64,000 nucleotides of DNA from Platerodrilus igneus (lineage: Eukaryota; Arthropoda; Insecta; Coleoptera; Lycidae), in contig JARFIW010000139.1 in the NCBI GenBank assembly GCA_036346225.1, positions 2,108,001-2,172,000 of the forward strand. Direction: 5' to 3'. Under the pieces are notes generated by a model. The model was not told where the DNA came from, searched no databases, and saw only the letters and a program-made list of their open reading frames with translations. The position numbers and the translations under genes were made by a program. This document shows, piece by piece, positions 33,566-44,585 of the stretch (within the stretch, counting starts at the first letter, position 1; every line of letters starts with the position of its first letter).

Positions 33566-35390
33566 ATGTCTATAAATTTCCTAACACAAACCCCTTTTGC
33601 TTTTACAACGAAAATTTATTCTATAAATTAAATGCCTTGTTTTAGTTATCCCGTAATCTCTTAAATTCTTCAATAACATCCTGTTTACAATAATAAATAC
33701 GCTTTCTACGAATTGTCATGTTGAATTTAGTTATTTCGAAACAACAAGTTTATGTTACAATTGAATGGTCCGCATCCTATTTTTAGGTAACCTTCAATTT
33801 GTTAAACATTACGACCGCGTATAATGGGTTTTCTCGATGGCGCCAAAGTTATGACTTGTTGAAATAATGCTCGCGCACTATCCGATATAAGCCGGGTTTT
33901 TCAGTTACCGCGCTTCGATAAGCTAGAATGTTGCTTTGCGAGCTCGTGTTATTATTTAATTTGATTCTGCAGCTTGTGCATTGATGCACTAGTAAAACTA
34001 CTCGTTTTGTTACTTTAAGAGCGATGCACGTTTCTCCTTTATCAAATGTGTACATCTTTTTGCGTATTGGTAAGCGCTCCTGAGTCGTTAATATTAGTAA
34101 AATTTTTCTTTTTTAGCTTTTAGCTGGAGGCTAATTTGCTTGTTCTGTAGCTCGATTATTCTTTGATGTAGATCAACTGCTTGGGCATATAGATTGCCGT
34201 TACAATTATGGTAGTAACATGATTGTTGCCGACTACCGCTTTGATGCTGTGTCAATTCGCTTCCGAGGGCTGACCAGATAAATATTACGACACAGGTATA
34301 TGACTGTTTTCTCTTTTGAACATACGCTGGGATAAACCCAATTTGAAATTATGTACGCTACTATTGCTAAACCCAATTTGAAAGTAGATACACTAATGTT
34401 TGTTCTGGTCAACTCCTTACTGGAAAAGTTCTTAAATTTAATGTTTGCTTTTAATTAACCATCCGCTTATACAAAAGTATCAGCATTACTAATATTTTTT
34501 GTGTTACTGATTAGATTTATAGCCAATGTTTCTTATGGTAAGACCCTTACGAAAAAGGTTTTTAAATTTAATGTTTGCTTTTAATTAACCATCCGCTTAT
34601 ACGAAGTATCAGCGTTATTTTGTTGTTACTGATTAGATTTATTGCCTGTTAGCTACGAATTGCGCACTTTGTGGAACAATTACTAAATTTGCCCATAGAA
34701 TAGAATTGCTTTATTACATAGTAACCTTATTTAATTTTTGTTTTGCCGTTTCATTAGAAATTTCTATAATTGTGTGTGTTTTTTTTGTAAATGGAAAATC
34801 GTTGGCGATGTATTATTTTTGTGTTGCTAGGAACCCCACCCCTCTCCGCATTGGTAGTTATCCTGGTATATTTATGTTTTCTTCCGGTTACGTCATTGTA
34901 CGTAGCAAAGTGATAGACAAATTTGTATGCATAACACACATAGACAACAACATTTTACTACTTCTTACAGCTATTTTTCTAAATAGATGTAATTTTTATG
35001 TTTTCTTTCTTAAATCTGTAGAAGAGTCATTATTGACAGCGATCATTCTTAGATCGTTGATGAATACTTTTCTTGTTCGATCTTACACACTTATAATTAA
35101 ATTCAAATCAGAATCCTCTGGGATTATTATGTAGAGTCATTGTATACTCCAGTATTTGCTCGTCTACAATAGTGCGTCTTTATAGATCCGTTTATTTTTT
35201 GCATGTCTGTCTTCTGATTTCCCGGAAATACAAATTATATAATGAATCAATTGTGTAGGATATTTTTAACACGCCACAGCACCCACTATTTGCAAAACAT
35301 ATTTGTTCCACGGCAGCAATCCAGAACCACAGATATCTAGTTAGAATACATCCTGTCGGAAATGTTACCTAAATTTTCGAGTAGCAACAT
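33566..35390. other. No gene seen; one about 90-bp direct repeat
   Basis: TTAAATTTAATGTTTGCTTT to TTACTGATTAGATTTAT occurs at about 34433-34523 and 34562-34642. A 142-codon ORF at 34706-35134 is low-complexity and hydrophobic and is not called. Confidence 0.45.
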
Positions 35391-35393
35391 TTA

Positions 35394-37212
35394 GAGGGCT
35401 TTCACACTCTGCGGCTGCGGCACGGTTTACCGGTGCGGTATCACGTGCACTAGTTTTATCTTCCTTTAAATGAGACGCTTTCAGGTTAGTGCGGCGCGGA
35501 AAAATTTCCGGTGCGCTCTGCGGAAATCGCAGACAGTGTGGCTGGCGGTCAGAAACCAAACGGTTTTAATACCGCACAAAATTTGAACGCCTATTGAAGT
35601 AATTGAGTGCTTCGACACTTGCTGCTAAGCGGCGACGGTTTTATTCGACCGAGGTTGCCAGATAGGTGTACTTAATGATTGGCAGAGTAAAAGATGCCAA
35701 GGAAGAGATACAATTATAAAATAATTGACCTGATAGAGTTTTATTAACGGATGCACTTAATATTTTCGATGCTTAATTTCACGTTTTTTTTTCAATAGTG
35801 CATTAATGTTAAAATAACTACACTTTTCTTGAATAGAATGAACTCACTTGTAGCTTTTGCGATAATTTCGATAGCTACTGGTGGTAGAAAAAAGTGGACA
35901 TATATATGAAATAACAATAATGATAATAAATAAAGACAGAATTATTTCAAACACTTACCTTGTATGCGAGCGTAGTGAAGCACATTTATATTTATGCGAC
36001 CGTTCAAACGGATAACGAAGTAAACAAACTCTGTTAAATGCGTCCGTCAGGTACGGGTAACAAAAGTCGACTTTTCTAATGTGGTGAAGTTTAGAACATG
36101 TAATTTTGCGGCCTTCTTCAACGAAAATCGATACTACAATGCTTCGTGTGTTTTCCAAGGTGATAAGAATGTTCTTGCACGAGCGAAGAGCATAGTTTAA
36201 TTGATATCGCCGCATTTTGTACAGGCGCTGTGTTTGAAGTAATTGCAACGTTCCTATATTGTCTCGTTAAAGGTACTGAGTAGAAAGTAAATTCGAAATA
36301 ACGATCACACATTCAAAAATTACTGTATTCAAAAAAGTGGATAAATTAAATGTTCACATAGCCGTATACATAACGTGCTATTAATTAACTAATTACAGGG
36401 CGTCGATTAAACAGCAAGGAGCAACATAAACGGCAATTTAACAATGTAAAAGTACTTACAGAGTCTCTCCAAAGCGCTAGAAGCCACGCTGGGCAGATTA
36501 CAACTTAACTTACAGCAATGAAATTCCTCGAACCCCAATCTTAAAAGATGACGATGCGCCCGCATATTTACACTACTTTAGTAATTTAATGATATTACAA
36601 GTCAACAATTGGTACATAAATCGCTTTCTAACTACACACGTAGAATGCCCATGCTAAGGGCCGATATACTCCCGCTTGCGTAGCGAGCACCCGACTAACT
36701 TCCCTTCTATCAGCAAACAATATAATTTACGTGAAATAACCACTAGCCGACGTTCTAATTAACCTAATAGAAAATACAATATTCTTACAGCTAGTCATTT
36801 TAAAGAAATAACACACGTAAACAACAGAATGTATTTAATTATTAAAAACATTCTGTTTTTCATTAGAAATATCCGCACATTAGAGTATGAGTATATGGAC
36901 GCCAAATTGGTGCGCGCTATATAATGGACAGCACATTTCTATAACATTTTAATATACCGGGCGGACGTAAATAATCAACAAATTTCAACTTCGAAAATAA
37001 ATTAAGCTGTAAATTATACAATATAAACGGAACATAAATTAAGCTGTAAATTATATACAATATAAACGGAACATCACTACTACCTACACAATCTGTCGAC
37101 GTCGAAGAACAAGCTTGAACAATATTTTTAGATGTGAAAGCAATGTCCGGTTTGCCGGACGGTTTATCTCATGCGGTAAACCGTGCCGCAACCGCATAGT
37201 GTGAAAGCTCTC
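35394..37212. mobile_element. TTA-flanked inverted-repeat DNA transposon, probably PIF/Harbinger-type, non-autonomous
   Basis: The left end GAGGGCTTTCACACTCTGCG and the right end complement GAGAGCTTTCACACTATGCG form about 40-bp inverted repeats. They continue through CGGCACGGTTTACCG. TTA flanks both sides (35391-35393 and 37213-37215); PIF/Harbinger elements duplicate a 3-bp TWA target. The ends are GC-rich with further CCG-rich subterminal motifs, and the interior is AT-rich. The minus ORF 36248-35955 is open for 97 codons and followed by a good GTAAGT splice donor, but I recognise no transposase or Myb motif in it. Confidence 0.75.
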
Positions 37213-37215
37213 TTA

Positions 37216-38564
37216 CAGTCTTGTCGCTCTTATACGATTTTAACCAACTGCCAACTGCTAATTGTCTATTCGATATCGAGTACATTTATGAACTCTAGTA
37301 TAAGTTACTATAGTGCCGTTTACACTTTGCAATACATGCTCTTATTACTGAGATAAGCGCAAATTATTTAATTATAAATCTGGAACGACTTAAAAAGCGC
37401 AAGTGTGGAATCCTCAATCGACTTGGACACGTTTGGTCTAGTCATCGAAATGGTAAATTTCTTATATTCTTTGGCCAACTAACATATGTTAGTCGGTTTT
37501 GTCTGAGCGAGGGTAATTATAATGGGTTATTTTAGTTGAGTTTTGATAAAAGTATACAAAAATAATACTATTGCAAGGGCTATTTATACGAATTGCCTGG
37601 ATTTAGTGCATTATAAATAGCTACTATAGCAAACTATGTTTTTATAAATTTTTAGGAAGACACATGTAGTTCTAATTGATACTATTACGGCGCGATTTTT
37701 GACATGTTGAAGTACTATGGCGAACTTGTTGTGACTTTTTTTTTGGCTATATAATAAAATTTCTTTTCGAAACATCGAGATATTAAGGCAATACAAATAA
37801 AATGAAAAAATTCGCCAAGCATATTTATTTGTGAATTTAAATGGATTTCAAATTCTTAGTGTTCTTGATCCCATATGGAAAACAACATGCGATTTATTTT
37901 CTAGTTTGGTTTAATTAGAAGGCTACGTTCAGCATTTTGTATCTACAATCATGAAGAAAACAACTCAGTTGTTTTTAAATCTGGTTTGTAAAGTCGTAAA
38001 TAGTAATTTAGTCTATGAAAAGTCTATGTAATTACCTTATTGTTCACAAAATACCTCAAGGTTTTCAACTTATTTCATACACACCGCGCTTGGGCTTTAA
38101 ACATTTGTTCTGATAAGATTTCGCCCGGTTGAACAGTCTTTTTAAACCGTATTCTTAATCCGCACATTTCTATATCATCTTCGAGTGAAGTAGGATGGGG
38201 AGTCGTCGATCCGCAAATTCCGCAGGGCTAACAAAGTCTGTAGGGCCAATAACATTCTTTAGAGTCTACAAAATCTTGTAGGGCAAATAAAGTTACCAAC
38301 GAGACAACAAATACCTCACAGCATATATGCACAATAGTGTTTCATCGCTCCATATCACACGCGTAAAAATTTTAAGTCTTTTTAAAGTACCGAATTGCCG
38401 CGTCTCACGTGCGCTATTATATTAAAGGCGCTTATCATTACAATAAAAAATTTAAAACCGTTTCAACCCTAAAATTTCAAATTTGTTTTCTTGTTTCAAT
38501 TGCGCTTGCACCGTGAGCCCTGAGTCACGAAACGCGAATTAAATTAAATAAATTAAAAAAAAAC
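37216..38564. other. No gene seen
   Basis: AT-rich flank between the inverted-repeat element and the tentative LTR. No supported feature. Confidence 0.4.
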
Positions 38565-38873
38565 TGTTACATCATGAACATATATAAGTACTGTAACAAA
38601 TATAATAAGTCCGCCCCTGCGCGTAGTGTATGTTTTAAACGGAACAAGCCCGAGCGTTCCTTATCAGTAGTCGCGAAGAGTCCATCTATATACGCCGGCC
38701 GGTTAAGACCACGCGCCGTGAACTGTTGAAACTATATCAGTAATTTTACCTAAATGTTTAAGTTTGTTTGTTTTACATTTATGTATATTTGGTTTACGTT
38801 CATTAAATGCTTAACACAAATAACATCTGTTGATTGAATCGAGCAGAACCCTTTTAAATTATATAACAATAAC
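38565..38873 (+). repeat. Tentative 5' LTR of the outer retrotransposon
   Basis: The sequence from TGTTACATCATGAAC to ATAACAATAACA has TG...CA ends, a TATATAA near its start and ATTAAA near its end, and lies about 480 bp before the gag start. The partner LTR would be beyond 64000, and no TGG-type primer-binding site directly follows, so the borders are unproven. Confidence 0.35.
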
Positions 38874-39355
38874 AACCCCGTTATAAAAGTGTCGTCCAAC
38901 GATGGGCCTCTAGGTTCAATTGCAGGTGTTTTCGTGACGTTGTAACAAGTATCGATCGAACGTAAACATTTTGAAGTTCATGACCGTGAGCGCGCCGCGC
39001 AGTTTGATAGATTAGTATTTCGATTTCGTTTGTTATTGTTCACGTGTTTACGTTACAATAATTTTGAAAAGTTTTGTGTGTGTGATTCAGAAAGTTATTG
39101 ATGCAGTACAGTGTTTGGAATTTGTGGATACGCTTGCTGGCATTTTATAAGGTACTTTTGGATGTTTTGGATATAAACCTGTAAGTACTCTTTGTTGTTC
39201 TTTGTATACACACATAATTTAATCTGGAAGGTCAAGAAAGGTATTTGCTTCGCTCTACTACGAGTAGAATTGTTCGCAAGCAGAATACAGTAGTAGACCT
39301 TGTTTCGGAAATTTTAGAAACTGTTATAAGTAAAGTGTTTGTTCGAGAAACCGAA

Positions 39356-39535
39356 ATGGCTGTAAACAATGTGGTTCTTAGTAATGAACAGTTCCAAGAA
39401 TTGCTAGGACGATTGTCAATTGGGCAACAAGCAATACCGGCTTCTGTTAATACCGGTAATTTAGCTAATTGCGCTTCACGTTTTGATGGTTCGAAACATT
39501 CGGATGTTAATGGTTTTATTGAAGCGGTAATCATT
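39356..39535 (+). pseudogene. gag of the outer retrotransposon, 5' part (interrupted)
   Basis: The ATG at 39356 (ACCGAAATGG context) starts MAVNNVVLSN. It continues to SRFDGSKHSDVNGFIEAVII, the usual opening of a gypsy-type capsid (a [FY]DG motif followed by a helix). At codon 60 the frame meets ATC ATT (39530-39535), the target duplication of the Polinton-like insertion, and becomes inverted-repeat sequence. The frame upstream is also open, but its N-terminus looks non-coding. The rest of gag is at 63427-64000. Confidence 0.75.
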
Positions 39536-42328
39536 AGTAGTAGGAATACAGGCTATCCACTGCCACATTTGCTCCAGCATCCACATTTGCTCCCACATCT
39601 GGACCAAAAAGTTTTCTTCGACTAACCATTTTTCATCTTTCGAGATAAATGAGCATCCTCATTTCCACACACGAGATAAACCTTTTTTTAAGATTGTTTT
39701 ACCGCTAACATTCTGGACCAAATAGTTTTCTTCGATTAGCCATTGCATCTTTTGAGATAAACCTATCTTGTTTGGTATCAATTAATATTAGAATTTTCTC
39801 AGCTACCCGAATCTCTAGGAATTTTTCAGATATCATCACCCCCAAGGGAGCTACCCTGATTTTAAGATTTCTTACCTGTAGCAACTTTTGAGCGTTCTTA
39901 TAAAATTTTTTATACATGCGATACATTAAATTAGTCTAAAATTTTACGCACATCCCGAATCTGCAAACAGATTTGCAATAGGACCACGCCCTGCGAAGTT
40001 ACACTTTAAGCTCTCAAACCTCTAAATTTCGCCTTTGCTTTATAAGCAAAACTAACAAATAGTTTTATTCGTATAACCAATGCATCTTTTGATATAAACC
40101 TATCTTGTTTGGTATCAATTAATATTAGATTTTTCTCAGCTACCCAAATCTCTTTAAATTTTTCAGATATCATCACCCCCAAGGGAGCTACCCCAATTTT
40201 AAGATTTCTTATCTGTAGCGACTTTTGAGCGTTCTTATAAATTTTTTAGTCATGCGATACATCTTGTTAGTCTAGAATTTTATGTAGAATTCGAATCTGT
40301 AAACAGATTTGAAATAGGGCCATGCCCTGCAAAATTACACACATACCCTCTGCGAGATAAATCTTTCTCCACATTTGCACCCACGAGATAAACCTATCTT
40401 GTTTGGTATCAATTAATATTAGATTTTTCTCAGCTACCCGAATTTCTAAGAATTTTTTAGATTGCACCATCTCCAAGGGAGCTACCCGAATTTTAAGATT
40501 TTTACCTGTAGCGACTTTTGAGCGTTCTTATAAAATTTTTTAGTCATGCGATACACTAAATTAGTGTACAATTTTACGCGCATCCCGAATCTGCAAACAG
40601 ATTTGCAATAGGACCACGCCCTGCAAAATTACACACATACCCTCTGCGAGATAAATCTTCTCCACATTTCCACCCACGAGATAAACCTATCTTGTTTGAT
40701 ATCAATTAATATTAGATTTTCTCAGCTACCCGAATTTCTAGGAATTTTTCAGATATCATCACCCCCCAAGGGAGCTACCCCAATTTTAAGATTTCTTACC
40801 TGTAGCGACTTTTGAGCGTTCTTATAAATTTTTTTAGTCATGCAATACATCTTGTTAGTCTAAAATTTTACGCACATCCCGAATCGGCAAACAGATTTAA
40901 AATCGGACTACTTCTTACAAAGTTACACTTTAAAATTCGGAACCTCTAAATTTTGCTATTTGCTCTATAAGCAAACCTAACAAATAGTTTTCTTCGACTA
41001 GCCATTGTTTAATATTCAAAACCATGACTTTTAAAATTTTAAAAACAGCTATCAATTTTCAGGTTTAAAATTTTACCAAGTACGTAACACGTAATCCAGC
41101 AAATATTCTAGAAAACACCATATCGCTTCAAAACTACTGTCTTTACAATCATGCGAAATACCAGTGAAAGCCGTATATAATTTCTTTCTATTAATTATAT
41201 TATTGGCTGTATATTTGAGAATACAAGAAATATGTTTCAATGACGTACATTAGAAACCCCGCATAATTACTTGTAGATTAATAATAACACAAGTACTTTC
41301 TACAGTGCTCGCATCTATCACCAAATCTTGCTTTAAATTTGTAATACCTTGTTAATGCAATTATAATAGTGAAAGCGAATGACTCCTGCTACATTCTTAT
41401 AAAGGTAAAACGGTGTTTTATATCATGCTATTGTTTACAGGATAGTTGCTAATAAAGAATTAAATTTTAAATACTTCTACATAATATAATAATGTTTTAC
41501 AAAATTAATATAAAGTTCAAAATAATATTCTTTAAAATACAAACGTTCTGTTTGGTGCAGTTCAGAAAATACCAACCATGTTAATTAGAAATTTTGTGTA
41601 TGACATCATTAACTACCTAAATTTCAGAATTATCCAAATGTAATAAACCACATTAAGTACTGTTTAATAATCATAAAACAATATTAGAGTGAAAGTAAAT
41701 GGGTCTTATTACATATTGATATTCTACATCAATTACCTAAATTACCTTACGTGACGCGGTAGAAGCATTATAACGCAAATTCCGGAAACTTCAATGTAGT
41801 ATTAATTCATTTGTAACTCGTAATCCAGCAAATATGCGGAGCTGAACGTTTACTGCTTAATGACATACCGTGCTGTTTTCCTTGTGTCGCTGTGAGCTAT
41901 TCTTGTAAAAGCGATACTGCAAGACCCAGAGCTTAAGTACTTTGCTGCCGACGAATGTATAAGCAACCGTGGACGATGTTACACCACGACATTAAATGGC
42001 ATGCTTGAATATTTTCTTTGGAAACAATCGAAGATTGCCGAAAACACTCGAAGAGTGCACAAACGCGGTCACTAAACCACAATTAATAATCGCCTTTATA
42101 GGTTTAACATTTTCTACCATTACCCAATGACTTTAATTTCTTATTGGAGAATCCTTATTCTCCACGCACTGTTGCGTAGCTGGATGCCCACCCCTTTTGG
42201 GAATATATGCTCGTTATAGGTTGTAAGACCCGCGGTTTTACTTAACTACACTTCCTGAGATCCCTTTAATCTTTTTTTTAATCGTGTCCTTCTAGCGTAC
42301 AATACAGTAGGACTTAGCCTTACTACCT
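39536..42328 (+). repeat. Left terminal inverted repeat of the Polinton-like element
   Basis: Inverted counterpart of 60589-63426, near identical by eye. From outside in: AG terminus, a short tandem of CCACATTTGCTCC motifs (about 39563-39605), four about 295-bp tandem units, about 1 kb of AT-rich sequence, and the outward end of a polymerase-like frame. It is much longer than the usual Polinton TIR. Confidence 0.92.
39720..40960 (+). repeat. About 295-bp tandem array in the left TIR
   Basis: The marker ATCTTGTTTGGTATCAATTA recurs at about 39764, 40101, 40396 and 40689, spacings 337, 295 and 293 bp. Each unit contains GGGAGCTACCC, CTGTAGCGACTTTTGAGCG and CGAATCTGCAAACAGATTTG (an internal palindrome). 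The first unit has an alternative tail. The mirror array is at about 62040-63230. Confidence 0.9.
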
Positions 42329-42390
42329 ACAAATTCTAACACCAAGTCACCGTTAAACTCGCCTTTAAATTTCCCCACAACTTTTTGTTA
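42238..42390 (-). pseudogene. Type-B DNA polymerase C-terminal-like remnant
   Basis: On the minus strand one frame reads VVGKFKGEFNG, then LVLEFVGSKAKSY, a TAG at 42292-42294, and then KKKIKGISGSVVK to a TAA at 42238. The pattern VxGKFKxE...EFVGLRxKxY...KxKGI is what I know from the C-terminal end of protein-primed type-B DNA polymerases of Polinton/adintovirus-like elements in invertebrates. Upstream, the NKK of the expected motif is in another frame. It is a short, broken piece without catalytic motifs. Its last 60 codons lie inside the TIR and so exist in both ends. Confidence 0.5.
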
Positions 42391-42574
42391 ACATGCGGTA
42401 TATTGTGTTTATTATTTGCGGCGTACACCACTTTAAACCTAAAAATAAAAACAGGATAGATTAATACGTCTATTAATAATTTATGGTAATGTTGGCGATA
42501 CAAATATGTAAAAACAAACTTTATCAAGAAAAATATAATGTTTTTAATAGAATACATACATGTATTGATAACAT

Positions 42575-43118
42575 CTATAAACCGCTGTGGTAACCAGAAA
42601 CTGGCGAATCTGGGATAGCCAAATCTCTAAACATTTGCGCAAGCGATTGCCTTGCAGTTGCATCTTTTAAGTACTGAATGGGGAAACATTTAATAAGTTC
42701 CAACACTGTCAAGTAATTTAAATTGCTGCAATCATTAGACAGAGAAATACTGGCATTGCTCTCTCCCTCTAATAACGTTTGAACCCTTTCTTCCTCCGTC
42801 GTATTTCCACATACTTTTATTATATCACCAACAAATTTTTCGTAAAATTCTGGAAAGTTTCTACACCTTAACTCAGCTATTTTAAAACAGATCAATTCTC
42901 GCAAATTTAATAGCTTGATGCACTCGTACGCAGGTAGCACAATAACATTCCCATCTTTCGTAATCTCCATATTATATAAATTCTCTTTTTCAAAATTGTT
43001 CAACAGCCATATACTTCTATTAAAGGCTGTGCTCAGCTGCAATTTGAAATCTTGATCCAATTTAATCTGACTTGTTTTGAGTCTTGAGCAAATTGACGAA
43101 TTTGAAATTCCACTTGAA
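42575..43118 (-). pseudogene. Unrecognised gene of the Polinton-like element, 3' part
   Basis: The minus frame is open from the level-2 insertion site (43118) to a stop at 42575, about 180 codons; no ATG is needed because it is the downstream half of an interrupted gene. The product is helical and charged (FNRSIWLLNNFEKENLYNME, IKLLNLRELICFKIAELRCR, FYEKFVGDIIKVCGN), with no transmembrane segment and no motif I can name. It ends PVSGYHSGL. Its 5' part is at 59013-59255. The two halves are not in the same frame across the empty site, so there is a frameshift or a small intron between them. A role as accessory or structural protein is conceivable but not supported by a motif. Confidence 0.5.
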
Positions 43119-43122
43119 AAGT

Positions 43123-44074
43123 TGTAACGATTTTTTTCTCTCTAATTGGCTCCGCTAGCCTCACGCATGGGCGCTAGTGAAACGTTTTTCTAAACTTCTG
43201 GCCGACACTACTTTATAATCACCATGCTCCAAGTTAGGTGTCTGCAAAACAAAGTCTTCCGACGTAACTAGGGGTCTATTCCTTGGGTAGAGCTATGAGC
43301 AATGGGTGGTAAGTCGAAATATGTGGGGGGGGGGGTCACACTCAAACTAAAACAAACAGGCGCCACCAAGTCCAGATTGATTCATGTAAATGGCATGGCT
43401 AATTTCTAAGGGCGGACGTGGAGACCCAAAGAAAAAAAGATCGCCTTCGCTGACAAAAACCTGTCTTAACAGAATAAGACGCTGTTCCTGTAAGGAAAAA
43501 TAATAATTAAGTCACATAAAAAATGGGAACACTATTTGTGTCCCTCAAATATATCTAAAAATGCAAAAAGAATGTTTCCTACATAAGGGTACCATAAAAA
43601 TTTAACTCTTATTGTTTTTTGTTTATCAGGTCTGATCAAACTAGATCAGAATAAAAAGACTTTAAGCGTGCATTATAAATTTACTAGAAAGAATTTTTTC
43701 TGTTTCTGTAAATACAATTTAATGCAATAAAATAAAATGAATAATTGAATTACTTGAAAAATTAATGTAAAGTTTATCAACTTGATTCTTACTCAAATAT
43801 ATTACAACCCAGTGTGACTGGTTATACTAAGGTTTTCTAACCCAATCAGATCTGTGTAGGTCATTTACAAATTAATATACAAAACTTTCTTTTTAAGTTA
43901 ACAGTATTAAAATCGATTTGAAGTCAAAATATTCACAAAGATATTCTCTAATTTTATCAAAGGTGGTAGTAATGTAATACTAAACATCTGCTTGCAATTG
44001 TGCAATTGTTGACGGCTTATTTCAAACAAACAAGTGACGTAGCCGCAGCTGTTAATTTATGCTGAAGCCACGTG
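43123..44074 (-). repeat. 3' LTR of copy B, second segment
   Basis: Matches 57286-58225. It shows a longer G run (43327-43337) than the 5' LTR. It ends at the other copy of CGTG (44071-44074). The sum with the first segment is 1721 bp, agreeing with the intact 1723-bp LTR. Confidence 0.9.
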
Positions 44075-44585
44075 AGTTATGTATCCCCCAATTACATATA
44101 TATATATTGATATATTGAATCTAATAGGAATTATTAGAAATTATTAAGTAAAAGTATAAGTTCAATGCAACATTGTAACACAAGGATAACCCAGAGAGGT
44201 TATCGACAGTTCATGTGAACGGACATGCAACTTTGCATCCGCGAGGGCAGTGATACTGCAGGTGGCAGGTCACAGGCGGTCAACATACCGCAATTACTTA
44301 GAATTAAGTTGTTACATTGTAATAAAGTGTACAATTAAAGAGAAACGCAGACATGAGATCTGCAAGTTCTCACAGCCGTGTGAGGGGCAGGTTATTATAA
44401 AAGGCCCGGGAGCTCAATGACCGGCAGTCAGTCTCCAAACTCCATACTTCGTTGTTTGAGCTACTCACCTGTACAATAATTAATTTTAGTATTATGTACA
44501 AGTTATCCAAATTTTAACTAATAAAAATATTGTTAAAGTTTCAAAGCTTTTTAAAAAACCAGCTCCAAAGGCCCGAACTTTAACT
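44075..44585 (+). repeat. 5' LTR of the errantivirus-like element
   Basis: AGTTATGTATCCCCC to CGAACTTTAACT. TATAAAAGG at about 44396 is a plausible TATA box. It is followed at 44585 by TGGCGCAGTCG, a primer-binding site of the tRNA-Ser type used by 17.6/297 relatives. Confidence 0.92.

Noticed and set aside
34706..35134. 142-codon plus ORF, hydrophobic
   Set aside because: Low-complexity AT-rich composition, no motif, no supporting context.
37611..37796. Minus ORF of 61 codons
   Set aside because: Chance length in AT-rich DNA, no motif.
39720..40960. CRISPR-like regular repeats
   Set aside because: About 295-bp units in direct tandem with no spacers, in eukaryotic transposon TIRs.
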